From assembly GCF_954871325.1 (NCBI RefSeq), contig NC_088775.1, positions 86,963,561-87,027,560 of the forward strand: a DNA stretch of 64,000 bases. The letters run 5' to 3'. A program made the position numbers and the translations under genes. Positions 60,901 to 64,000 of the stretch are shown here, one piece after another; the first letter of the stretch is position 1, and each line of letters begins with the position of its first letter. Origin of the DNA: Gordionus sp. m RMFG-2023. Lineage: Eukaryota; Nematomorpha; Gordioida; Chordodea; Parachordodidae. Below the pieces are notes generated by a model, which saw only the letters and a list, made by a program, of their open reading frames with translations, ran no database searches and had not been told where the DNA came from.

Positions 60901-63571
60901 TAAAAATGAAATTTTACCTTCCAACACTGTTTACCCGCTAATATATGGCCGTATAAAGCGCGGAAAAATGGTACATTTTTGACAAAATGCACCTCATTTA
61001 TTTTCAAATATCTCAAGAAATAATTAAGTTAGACAAATAATTTAAATTTTATTTTGTAGCTTAATGAAAGTTCTTTAAAATGACATAAATAAATATGATG
61101 GACATTTTATTAATATCGAAAACCGGATGTGTAAAACCGAAAATGGCCATAGAAAAATAAAGTATTTTTTTTTCAAAGTTTTTTTTTGTAGATAGATATC
61201 ACACTGCTTTATATTTGTACAAAATTCTGGACTGGGATGAACATGGGTTTAGGAGTTATCACTCTTTATATGGCTAAAATTGAATAAAATTAACATTAAT
61301 ATCATCATATTTTAATTTAATGAATAGTTATGAAATAATGAAAATAAAATTATGTCTAAATGACAGGCCCTTACTTTTTTTTATCTATATCAAAATTTTT
61401 GAGAATTCTCTATAATGAGCTTTGTTTAACACTTTAGTTAAATTTTGTCTCGATGTTACTTGACAAAATTATTCTAAACATAATATAACTTTATTTGCCT
61501 CAAATTGCATTACATATAATACAATCAAAAATTTATAATTAGAATATATCATATATTATAATCATCCAAGGATATTTAATTATGATTTTTATTTCGTCTA
61601 TGGGAATAGTTAAACAAATCTATTATTTTGAATATGTGGTCTTCATATGGACGTTGCAAGCTTGCTCAAGCTGCTAACCGTTTAGTAACGGCCCCCAAAA
61701 TGTCGCATGGCCGTTTACCTTGTGCGGTTTCAAAAAATGTCACTCAGCCTTTATCCCAAAATCATTTTCATGATTGTACAGATTAATTGAAACCTTTTAT
61801 TTTTATATTGGTTACTGCTCCATCAAAAAAATAATAAATTTTATCCACTCTATTATCTTTCTTTCAAGAATACGATCAATTTTTAAAATAAATAAAATGC
61901 GCATGCGTTGTGCTTTAAACAATCTGATATAACCACTAAATTTACATGTTTTATTATATTGTTCTCACGGTAATAAATTTTAAAAGAGTTGATAGTGGCT
62001 TGATTATTGGTCTGATTAAATCCTTATGCATGGTTCTGCACTATTTAGTTTTCTGAAAAGTCTGCAATAACTAAGATCGCCAACATTTAAATTGAATTTT
62101 TAAAAGTTTCGAATTAATGATTATCGTGAAGCTATATACAAATAAGGAATTAAATTGTTTAATTATTCAATTAAATAATCTATAATTTCGTCAGCGGATT
62201 TTGTCAGTGTTTCGAGGGTAGTTCGATCAATTGCTATCCATTGTTTGAATGTTTTATCTATAGAATTCTCGTCAAATAATATATTAAGCCTTTCTTTTAA
62301 ATATGAATATTTTGGGGAAAAATTTATTGTTGAATTTCAATTTTGGTAATTTTATGCTAAATAAAATATTTAAAATTATTTTGTCAAGTAATTTTAATTT
62401 CGAGATAAAATTTAACTAAAGTTTTAAACAGCTCATTATCTCAGCCACCTCACAAATTTTTTTTATAAAGATAAAAAAAAAATAAGGGCCTATCATTTAG
62501 ACATAATTTTTAAATTAACATTATTTCATAACTATTCATAAAATTAAATTATGATGATTTTAATGTTAAATTTGTTCAATTTTAGCCATACAAAGAGTGA
62601 TAACTCCTAAACCCATGTTCATCCCAGTCTAGAATTTGTACAAATATAAAACAGTGTGATATCTATCTACAAAAAAAAAATTTTGGAAAAAAAAATACCT
62701 CTTTCTTCTATGGCCATTTCCGGTTATACACATCCGGTTTTCGATATTAATAAAAGGTCCATCATATTTAATGTCATTTTAAAGAACTTTTATTAAGCTA
62801 CAAAATAAAATTTAAATTATTTTTTTAACTTAATTATTTCTCGAGATATATGAAAATAAATGAGGTGCATTTTGTAAAAATGTACCATTTTTCCGCGCTT
62901 TAAACGGCCATATCTTAGCGGGTAAACAGTGTTGGAAGGTAAAATTTTATTTTTTTCTTAGTTATAGTATATACTACCAGTATACAAAATTTAAGAAAAA
63001 TTGAAGAGGGTCGGGTTGAAAATCCACATTTTTTTGTTGATTTGATATGGAATTCAACCATTTATATATTTGCAATATTGTGTTAAAGAATCTTACAATT
63101 TAATTTAATTCAAATAATTTAAAGTTTTACCCATACTGGTTTTCATTTCTGTATCTTCTTCCATAGCTCCATCCATCTTGTCAATTTTTGCAAGTTTCCG
63201 CAATTCTTTATAAAGTTTTTAGCATGTTTTTTTTCCACAAATTTTTTTTTAGAAATTGATAATTATTACATTTTTTAGCAATGAAAGCAGCACAATTTAT
63301 GGATAATAAATTTAATGAATATATTTTCTACCATCTCTAGCCATTGGTGATATAGTAACCCCAGACTCATCTAGGATGCCAATGAGTTTTTCTCTCACCA
63401 TTGCCATGTCTTCCGGAGTTAATTTCGCTGCCTTTGCTTTTAGCATTGCTTTCTGCTCAGGCGTTAACGCTGCGACCTTTTTCTTTAAATTAGCCACATC
63501 CGAAGAATTAAATGTCTTAATTTTTTCAATCAAAGCTAGTAATTCGGGGGATTTTATATCCATCATCACAC
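20016..63571 (-). CDS. Giant modular helical-repeat protein gene (5' end outside window)
   Basis: One gene spanning over 43 kb, read right to left; I reconstruct 33 coding exons giving about 1,770 residues. Order (5' to 3'): C,D / A,B,C,D / A,B,C,D / A,B,C,D / E,F,G,H,I / six A,B pairs / K,L. Every internal exon starts after one base of a codon and ends after one base (phase 1-1). Long modules have predicted helices of about 15 residues capped by S/T-x-x-D/E/Q (NASNAAAIQ, LTPEQKADL, NSADLEAL). Short modules B, D, F, H mostly begin ELxK. There are no Cys residues in the modules I translated. Lys-Arg occurs once at a fixed place near the start of A, E, G and I. The start codon and any signal peptide lie to the right of the window. 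Family not recognised; a cleaved secretory polyprotein or a repetitive structural protein are both possible. Confidence 0.8.
20904..21008 (-). CDS. Exon K, basic then acidic linker
   Basis: 35 codons: a Lys-rich segment (MTKSKKTKRAKK), a run of five Asp, then TTDKSTKNVSL. The phase-1 donor gtaatt at 20903 leads to exon L. If the intron is kept, the frame closes two codons later at 20896-20898, giving an alternative end SLSN. The KKTKRAKK cluster could act as a nuclear signal or a basic cleavage site; this is open. Confidence 0.65.
21098..21148 (-). CDS. Short exon B1
   Basis: 17 codons, ELSKMKAAKAGKMSPSVG, bounded by a ttttag acceptor and a gtaaag donor. Clear relative of the other B exons, with the tail changed from SSDK to PSVG. 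Confidence 0.8.
21149..23996 (-). other. Intron between A1 and B1
   Basis: 2.8 kb. A GC-bearing block near 21870-21930 (gccaagacttggcggctc, ggcgcgcc) and one near 23450-23510 (ccgttttacggctctg) could be the worn ends of one old hAT-like element, since CAGTAGCG... and CAGAGCCG... face each other, but no target duplication was found. Poly(C) tracts occur at 23682-23691 and 23726-23736. Confidence 0.35.
23997..24251 (-). CDS. Long exon A1 (most diverged A)
   Basis: 85 codons. Starts AAAKSKGKRETKDIVQSPEF; then SLQLSDAAAIQEKIGML, TPEQKADLKQKVSKL and SSADMEALNKLKEESG, ending FQEG. Differs from other A exons at many sites, so it is likely an older member. Donor gtttac is weak; acceptor atttag. Confidence 0.88.
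24850..25030. mobile_element. MITE of the GGCTCG family, copy 5 (worn)
   Basis: Begins agtgttgtcgatttttaaaaa and ends with a gggccgttctcaccaatact reading. Inside are gtaagcctcaagatttggc and a matching inverted half, as in the better copies at 36363, 37709 and 39826. Low GC and many changes; limits approximate. Confidence 0.45.
25850..26500 (+). pseudogene. Decayed transposase-like remnant (hAT/ZMYM type?)
   Basis: Three frames carry coding-looking pieces, for example LNERFNDESIKFLMAEKTF at 26401-26457. In hAT/ZMYM-type transposases a similar QL.ERF.DE segment precedes the C-terminal domain. Stops and shifts break every frame. No element ends were found, so the assignment is tentative. Confidence 0.3.
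27160..27213 (-). CDS. Short exon B2
   Basis: 18 codons, ALDKMKAAKSGKMSPPDE plus a split codon. Acceptor ttttag, donor gtatgc. The Ser-Ser of most B exons is Pro-Pro here. Confidence 0.8.
27408..27456. repeat. Hairpin in GC-bearing patch
   Basis: ttaggcttggcc on the left pairs with ggccaagcctaa on the right around a loop of about 25 bases. It sits inside a wider patch (27340-27500) with cttggcc and gggctta words that looks like a small palindromic transposon remnant. Confidence 0.45.
28176..28427 (-). CDS. Long exon A2
   Basis: 84 codons, starting AMKSMGKREVDDSAHSPEF and ending KYQEG. It shares the MGKREVDD start, one codon shorter than MSKREVKDS copies, with A4, so A2 and A4 are probably closest kin. 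Donor gtttaa; unspliced, the frame closes after LILYFTC. Confidence 0.9.
29395..29423. repeat. (TA)n microsatellite
   Basis: About 14 pure TA units just downstream of exon B3 on its reading strand. Confidence 0.85.
29456..29503 (-). CDS. Short exon B3
   Basis: 16 codons, ELSKMRAAKSMPSSDK. Two codons (Gly-Lys of SGKM) are lost compared with the other B exons, in frame. Acceptor tttag, donor gtatgt. Confidence 0.8.
30160..30414 (-). CDS. Long exon A3
   Basis: 85 codons, start AAVKSVSKREVKDSVHSPEF, with NSADMKALNELKEKSG before the end KYQEG. Very close to A5. Acceptor taacag, donor gtttaa. Confidence 0.9.
31005..31190. mobile_element. MITE of the GGCTCG family, copy 4
   Basis: ttgttaaacggttcg opens it and aatcgagtcattag closes it, with the caagatttcgctaa / gtttgcgtaa middle seen in the other copies. 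It lies in the intron between A4 and B4's cassette neighbour. Moderately diverged. Confidence 0.55.
31838..32157. mobile_element. hAT-type MITE with perfect 8-bp target duplication
   Basis: Flanked by atgtaaat at 31830-31837 and again at 32158-32165. Ends are ttaagatctgc and gcagatcacta, with subterminal cgggccgggtcgggcc and cgggccgggccgggca runs facing each other. The same GC runs mark the ends of the hAT element at 57035-59889, so that type of transposase may have moved it. No coding content. Confidence 0.8.
32248..32301 (-). CDS. Short exon B4
   Basis: 18 codons, ALSKMKAAKSGKMSSSDK. First residue Ala instead of Glu through the base after the acceptor. Donor gtatgt. Confidence 0.82.
32646..32897 (-). 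CDS. Long exon A4
   Basis: 84 codons, start AMKSMGKREVDDSVHSPEF, middle NSADLEALNKLKEKSG, end KFQEG. The 3' part and its flank are nearly identical to A_a at 42994, while the 5' part matches A2. It looks like a mosaic of two A lineages. Confidence 0.9.
34416..34469 (-). CDS. Short exon B5
   Basis: 18 codons, ELSKLKAAKSGKMPSSDK. Acceptor ttcag, donor gtatgt. Confidence 0.82.
34733..34984 (-). CDS. Long exon A5
   Basis: 84 codons, start AAVKSMSKREVDSVHSPEF (one codon shorter than A3 within KREVKDS), NAADIQKK in helix 2. Donor gtttaa. Confidence 0.9.
36036..36086 (-). CDS. Short exon B6
   Basis: 17 codons, ELSKLKAAKSGKMSADKG reading, with a gtacgt donor, the best-scoring of the B donors. One Ser codon fewer than B5. 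Confidence 0.82.
36363..36563. mobile_element. MITE of the GGCTCG family, copy 1
   Basis: tgatgttagggctc opens it and gagccgtttaataacacta closes it. Inside, ctaactcaatattttata is paired with taaaatattgagttagc, and tggcccgaag / gaggcttaggc lie in the centre. Arms are almost the full length of the element, about 200 bp. Superfamily not assigned. Confidence 0.7.
36711..36965 (-). CDS. Long exon A6
   Basis: 85 codons, start GSVKSVSKRETKDSVHSPEF, with ARVSKL and ALSKLRKESG changes, end KYQEG. Donor gttaaa. First of the six A/B pairs on the reading strand. Confidence 0.9.
37085..37170 (-). pseudogene. Decayed A-type exon J
   Basis: After a tttcag acceptor in the right phase, the frame reads AQISKSKREVKGAVQSPELL, then ALLEKLENLQRIV, then loses all likeness: the PEQK and ALNKLK helices and the donor are gone. 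No B partner follows. It is a lost module between I and A6, probably skipped in the mRNA. Confidence 0.65.
37303..37539 (-). CDS. Long exon I
   Basis: 79 codons. VKRKKPIVVKRQIVDSKSLD, then MKKLKEMKPSDLAGIQEKIS, KLTPAQKKMLQEKAGNLTPE and DLKSLKENFEKMQLKKG. Same helix plan as A but under half identical. Phase-1 acceptor after gaag, donor gtatat. No short partner exon was found between I and J. Confidence 0.82.
37709..37943. mobile_element. MITE of the GGCTCG family, copy 2
   Basis: agttgtaaaacggctcg at the left, cgagccatttaacaaaact at the right, with near-complete inverted arms carrying ctaactcaatattttatt. A taaaatattgga duplication near the right centre makes it longer than copy 1. Confidence 0.7.
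37979..38074 (-). CDS. Short exon H
   Basis: 32 codons: ELSNVIRKAKAKEGMGAADI then PIAEVLVGPDMTG. A B-type start followed by a hydrophobic tail not seen elsewhere. Acceptor ataag, donor gtataa. Confidence 0.75.
38169..38462 (-). CDS. Long exon G
   Basis: 98 codons. Opens VTPIVPGKKRMRVAKREVKG, then HSDIATLKQVASTLTPEQKA, RRRAARLTPEDWEELRAKLL, ending GQGASPSILMG. Strongly basic, with one Trp, like E. Donor gtgagc is close to consensus. Confidence 0.88.
38737..38913 (-). CDS. Linker exon F with internal duplication
   Basis: 59 codons, far longer than other linkers. After ELLKVIKKAK come two near-copies of a 24-26 residue unit: SKKGMAGSADSMAEMENVEG and SKKMMAGSGDSMAEMDNVGD. Met, Gly, Ser and acidic residues dominate. 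The unit is also a DNA-level tandem repeat. Donor gtatat. Confidence 0.82.
39452..39748 (-). CDS. Long exon E
   Basis: 99 codons. A Lys/Pro/Val lead-in DAKPKVTVKPKPVKVAKRAV, then MSPELLALAEKIETLQSSDI, NLKRVASRLSPEQIAMLRRK, AAQLTPADWEALRRKLIQIK, ending IPKKTKMG. Paired with F. Donor gtaact. Confidence 0.88.
39826..40089. mobile_element. MITE of the GGCTCG family, copy 3, with (CTTT)n inside
   Basis: agtgttgttaaacggctcg at the left and ggctcaaaacatttagcaacaca at the right. The centre holds a (CTTT)n run of about 75 bp (39942-40016), which is an expansion inside the element. Confidence 0.7.
39942..40016. repeat. (CTTT)n microsatellite
   Basis: About 18 CTTT units with a few interruptions (tttcctt, ttttc), within a MITE. 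Confidence 0.9.
40925..40999 (-). CDS. Short exon D, block a
   Basis: 25 codons, ELRKLAKIDKMEGAMEEDTE then MKASMG. Two in-phase donors compete (gtatgg six bases earlier, gtaaaa), differing by Ser-Met. Carries KMEGAM where other D copies have KMDGA. Confidence 0.75.
41126..41365 (-). CDS. Long exon C, block a
   Basis: 80 codons. MMMDIKSPELLALIEKIKTF, NSSDVANLKKKVAALTPEQK, AMLKAKAAKLTPEDMAMVRE, KLIDILDESGVTISPMARD. Lacks the Lys-Arg pair of the A modules. Differs from the other C copies by Ile-Asp for Ile-Gly in KLIxI. Acceptor acctg/caggt, donor gtagaa. Confidence 0.9.
41652..42392 (+). mobile_element. 5'-truncated RLE-type LINE with target duplication
   Basis: Bounded by ctatactc on both sides (41644-41651 and 42393-42400); blocks b and c show the same site without it. 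One frame is open for 213 codons (41653-42294). It encodes the LINE C-terminus: LSDEQLRVAIGHRLGCN, a zinc knuckle C-x2-C-x9-H-x3-C (CIKCKTLVDSKGRHGLNC), then GRHARHAAIN and the restriction-like endonuclease core LRPDGLTSVPWSLGKSLIWD with the two Asp in place. The 3' tail has no poly(A). Unbroken frame and near-perfect duplication mean it is young. Confidence 0.85.
42608..42661 (-). CDS. Short exon B, block a
   Basis: 18 codons, ELSKLKAAKSGKMPSSDK; identical in protein to B5. Donor gtatgt. Confidence 0.85.
42994..43248 (-). CDS. Long exon A, block a
   Basis: 85 codons, AAVKSMSKREVKDSVHSPEF, KALLMKLKSVNASNAAAIQK, LNNADLEALNKLKEKSG, end KFQEG. Donor gtttaa. Confidence 0.9.
43518..44155 (+). mobile_element. 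LINE 3' fragment, block a copy
   Basis: Reads in broken frames as LEALPSQTLDNLL..QLRVTI, then GFRLGC, a HQCNLPVQP..RHGL knuckle region, RHLRHKAINKIINAFNKAKI, and WSNGKSLIWDATCV. The same fragment, at the same place 5' of exon A on the genomic plus side, is found in blocks b and c, so it inserted before the blocks multiplied. A different subfamily from 41652. Confidence 0.75.
44247..44546. mobile_element. PIF/Harbinger-like MITE, 300 bp
   Basis: Flanked by TTA on both sides (44244-44246, 44547-44549), the three-base target typical of PIF/Harbinger. Ends GGCTGCATTCAAAG and CGCTGCATTCAAAG (reverse) extend into arms of about 75 bp with aacggatgtaaaaaacggat words; the centre is a smaller palindrome around aaaatattttgac. 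Block c shows the uninterrupted atatattagaaag site. Confidence 0.85.
44643..47664 (-). mobile_element. Nearly complete RLE-type LINE (R2-like superclade)
   Basis: On the reading strand: an N-terminal frame (47664-46990) with CPSCHKYTKI...HGPASSRCPGSG zinc finger; RT fingers LNGPLPPPILPILFGARLIA then GGIRPIAVG and LQLGFGVPGGSEISAHLARI; DFKNAFN; palm (46459-45941) with QEGIQQGDPLGPALF and the active-site YLDDG; GGIGIRSPLQLSLSAFISSR thumb; CCHC knuckle near 45356-45390; and endonuclease IRPNGISLIPWSNGLLLTWD at 45214-44864. A poly(A) tail of about 14 bases (plus-strand T run from 44643) ends it. Several frameshifts separate the pieces, including one between LIALKK and GGIRP, so it is inactive. 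The endonuclease has RPN where active members have RPD. Clade within the group not decided. Confidence 0.88.
47665..47984. other. Unexplained insert beside the LINE
   Basis: Absent from the block c/d and d/e junctions, so it came with, or next to, the LINE. A 72-codon open stretch on the minus strand (47942-47724) shows no domain; another frame of the same strand gives NGSCGPCCPNICQAKFW. It could be the LINE 5' UTR or a captured piece. Confidence 0.4.
48168..48244 (+). other. Coding-like patch NVLHGIAKEAYNKN, block b
   Basis: In one frame: AANVLHGIAKEAYNKNINNN then QWNG and stop. An ATG 47 bases upstream (48121, MAHGKIL) joins it in phase only across a 25-nt gt-ag stretch, shorter than any intron seen here. 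Copies lie at 51829-51960, 60047-60121 and 63953-64000. No family recognised; may be an exon fragment of an unrelated gene carried by the block. Confidence 0.3.
49011..49085 (-). CDS. Short exon D, block b
   Basis: 25 codons, ELRKLAKIDKMDGAKEEDTE then MKTSM. A change to C next to the gtaaaa donor alters the split codon compared with the other D copies; the upstream gtatgc donor would avoid it. Confidence 0.72.
49213..49452 (-). CDS. Long exon C, block b
   Basis: 80 codons, same protein as block c and d copies apart from silent changes. Ends ILDESGVTISPMARD. Confidence 0.9.
49918..49971 (-). CDS. Short exon B, block b
   Basis: 18 codons, ELSKLKAAKSGKMSSSDK. Donor gtatgt. Confidence 0.85.
50312..50566 (-). 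CDS. Long exon A, block b
   Basis: 85 codons. Changes against block a: DSVLSPEFEALL, NATNAAA, LNQLKGKSG, end KFQKG. Lys-Arg conserved. Donor gtttaa. Confidence 0.9.
50828..51440 (+). mobile_element. LINE 3' fragment, block b copy
   Basis: Same fragment as 43518-44155, with a private deletion of about 40 bp after cccaacatcctt (near 51090) and other small losses. One 92-codon stretch (50927-51205) stays open, ending LHPWSNGKSLIWDATFV. Confidence 0.75.
51829..51960 (+). other. Coding-like patch, block c
   Basis: KATNVLHGIAKEAFNKNINN then NLWNSCEPYIDRTLSTGSM and stop: the frame runs 20 codons further than in blocks b and d. Unidentified. Confidence 0.3.
52588..54294. mobile_element. Long-inverted-repeat DNA transposon, copy 1 (internally deleted)
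   Basis: Flanked by attt on both sides (52584-52587, 54295-54298); block b shows aaatatttatatattt uninterrupted. The ends GGTGAATT...CCATATCAAATCAAC start arms of roughly 750-850 bp that pair almost throughout (words such as gtttacccgctaagata and aaatgaggtgcattttg). The unpaired centre (about 53330-53520) is short. A piece of the coding remnant described at 62163 begins in the right arm. Superfamily not assigned; a foldback-like, non-autonomous form. Confidence 0.82.
54363..54437 (-). CDS. Short exon D, block c
   Basis: 25 codons, KMDGAKEEDTEMKTSMG at the end. Acceptor ataag, donor gtaaaa (or gtatgg, six bases shorter). Confidence 0.75.
54564..54803 (-). CDS. Long exon C, block c
   Basis: 80 codons, start MMMDIKSPELLALIEKIKTF. 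Nearly identical at DNA level to blocks a, b and d, including flanks. Confidence 0.9.
55309..55362 (-). CDS. Short exon B, block c
   Basis: 18 codons, ELSKLKAAKSGKMSSSDK, as in block b. Confidence 0.85.
55705..55959 (-). CDS. Long exon A, block c
   Basis: 85 codons. FEALLKKLKSVNASN and MLSPEQKADL distinguish it; end KFQKG as in block b. Donor gtttaa. Confidence 0.9.
56228..56880 (+). mobile_element. LINE 3' fragment, block c copy
   Basis: Third copy of the 43518 fragment, with the same left junction (aatagatctcttacggcggg). Frames broken at several places; a small cgtt duplication lies near 56366. Confidence 0.75.
57035..59889 (+). mobile_element. BED-type hAT transposon with perfect target duplication
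   Basis: Inverted ends CAGAGACCTGCAG(GC/AGG), then GC-rich subterminal runs (cccggcccggcc, cgggccgggcc). Target duplication atatatat at 57027-57034 and 59890-59897; blocks c and e show the site empty. Coding pieces on the plus strand: BED finger region (CKNC ... HGTSHLKIHKC, 57677-57750, interrupted); 57764-58150 with DIRPFEMIAGNGFLEFSQAL and LVDVGAKYG; 58311-58685 with LEWWAAHQSLFPILAKLANG and LQPEKVDMLLFLHDNL. The central catalytic region and the SERVFS-type motif between those last two phrases are missing, so it cannot be autonomous. Young insertion by its perfect duplication. Confidence 0.9.
60047..60121 (+). other. Coding-like patch, block d
   Basis: ATNVLHGIAKEAYNKNINNN then LWNG and stop. 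Almost identical DNA to block c except tataat for tttaat. Confidence 0.3.
61634..61786 (+). other. GC-richer 50-codon open patch in transposon centre
   Basis: MWSSYGRCKLAQAANRLVTA then PKMSHGRLPCAVSKNVTQPL and a short tail to TAA. Its G+C is well above the surrounding element. No family recognised; it may be a captured exon piece or chance. Confidence 0.25.
62163..62336 (-). pseudogene. Transposon coding remnant (FKQWIAIDRTTLETL motif)
   Basis: 57 codons: SPKYSYLKERLNILFDENSI then DKTFKQWIAIDRTTLETLTK and SADEIIDYLIE, stop. The pattern F.QW...DR..LET...S.DE is one I recall from uncharacterised transposon-borne proteins of insects and cnidarians, but I cannot name the family with certainty. 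Part of the right arm of the element is thus former coding sequence. Confidence 0.5.
63131..63205 (-). CDS. Short exon D, block d
   Basis: 25 codons, KMDGAMEEDTEMKTSMG at the end, intermediate between block a (GAM) and block c (KMDG). Donor gtaaaa or gtatgg. Confidence 0.75.
63332..63571 (-). CDS. Long exon C, block d (first exon in window)
   Basis: 80 codons. The second residue is Val (gtg) where other copies have Met (atg); the rest of the protein is as in blocks b and c. The preceding exon of the gene lies beyond the right edge, because B and A of this block are deleted. Confidence 0.88.
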
Positions 63572-63764
63572 CTGTTTTTTTTGATCAAAATAAATAAATG
63601 GTTCAAAACTACTTTTATAAAATATAAAAATTTACTTAATAGTTTTTAAAAATAAAAATAAAAAACCTTATTTAGCAATAGAATTAACATCTTAATTGCA
63701 ATAAAATAAAATTTTAGACACCAATATATTGTTTTATACAGTATTTCTAATCCTTGTTCATATT

Positions 63765-64000
63765 TCTTTATTCGTAAATTCGCTTTATAAATATATATAT
63801 ATTTCTAAAAAAACACACTATATTTGATCATATATCCATAATGAATGTAAAATATGATGTATAAAATATAAAATGTTTATATAAATTTTGAAAAATAAAA
63901 TCACTTATAATAATGGCGCATCGCAAAATAGTAATTTTTTATTAAAATAGAAGCTACAAACGTTTTACACGGGATCGCAAAGAAGCATATAATAATAAAA
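63765..64000. repeat. Duplicated block e (start only)
   Basis: tttctttattcgtaaattcgc, then the tttctaaaaaaacacac lead and the beginning of the NVLHGIAKEAY patch (63953 on, with small deletions). Shows that the array goes on past the window. Confidence 0.75.

Larger units (their letters stand above)
60816..63059. mobile_element. Long-inverted-repeat DNA transposon, copy 2 (longer centre)
   Basis: Same target site as copy 1 (attt at 63060-63063; left side gttt by substitution), so it was duplicated along with the block. The centre from about 61620 to 62280 has sequence that copy 1 lacks, including a coding-like frame at 62163-62336 on the minus strand. The left arm has a few extra gaps compared with copy 1; the right arm is nearly identical to it. 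Confidence 0.82.
56991..63764. repeat. Duplicated block d (D-C only)
   Basis: Lead sequence split by a hAT element (57035-59889), then the NVLHGIAKEAY patch, the common non-coding lead, a long-inverted-repeat element (60816-63059), exons D and C. Just after C (near 63640) the sequence jumps to the aaccttatttagcaatag tail: exons B, A and the LINE fragment are deleted. Block e starts near 63765. Confidence 0.78.

Noticed and set aside
38225-63597. Plus-strand open frames rich in Ser, Phe and Ala over the A, C, E and G exons
   Set aside because: They are antisense shadows of Lys/Leu/Ala-rich helical coding; they have no domain and their limits follow the exons on the other strand.

Overview
The window is AT-rich animal DNA with short introns (39-52 nt in five of the six introns of one gene), two recognisable host genes on the + strand, one very large modular gene on the - strand, and many transposable elements. 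The host genes are a secreted family-18 chitinase with a peritrophin-A (CBM14) tail and a mitochondrial fission regulator (MTFR1/FAM54 family). Together they point to an invertebrate metazoan; the lineage cannot be fixed from sequence alone. No tRNA, rRNA, CRISPR, bacterial feature, or LTR or other virus-like element was seen.

Layout. 1-4.0 kb: a worn LINE fragment, then a broken hAT transposon (857-4001) with an 8-bp target duplication. 4.2-8.75 kb: chitinase, 10 exons, every splice phase compatible. 9.1-10.1 kb: a ~65-bp minisatellite and a palindromic MITE. 11.5-19.6 kb: MTFR1-like gene, 7 exons; its last intron (6.6 kb) hosts a ~1-kb inverted-repeat element with internal tandem repeats. 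20.0-63.6 kb and beyond: a single - strand gene whose 3' end converges on the MTFR1-like gene. I reconstruct 33 coding exons plus one decayed one; the 5' end lies past the right edge.

The modular gene is the main find. Long exons (79-99 codons, predicted short helices with recurring (S/T)PEQK-type caps) alternate with short linker exons (16-59 codons). Every internal exon begins and ends in phase 1, so any exon or pair can be added or lost without changing frame. From the 3' end: terminal exons L and K, six A/B pairs (20-37 kb), five diverged exons I, H, G, F, E (37.3-39.7 kb), then block duplications of ~3.6 to 6.8 kb, each carrying D-C-B-A (40-64 kb; the last complete block has lost B and A). 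A Lys-Arg pair sits at the same point of every A, E, G and I module and is absent from C. This suggests, but does not prove, a polyprotein cut into repeated units. I do not recognise the family.

Transposons inside the duplicated blocks give a relative history. A LINE 3' fragment is shared by blocks a-c and so predates them; a long-inverted-repeat element is shared by blocks c and d; a hAT element, a second LINE, a Harbinger-like MITE and a nearly complete RLE-type LINE each sit in one block only, and the paralogous blocks preserve the empty sites.
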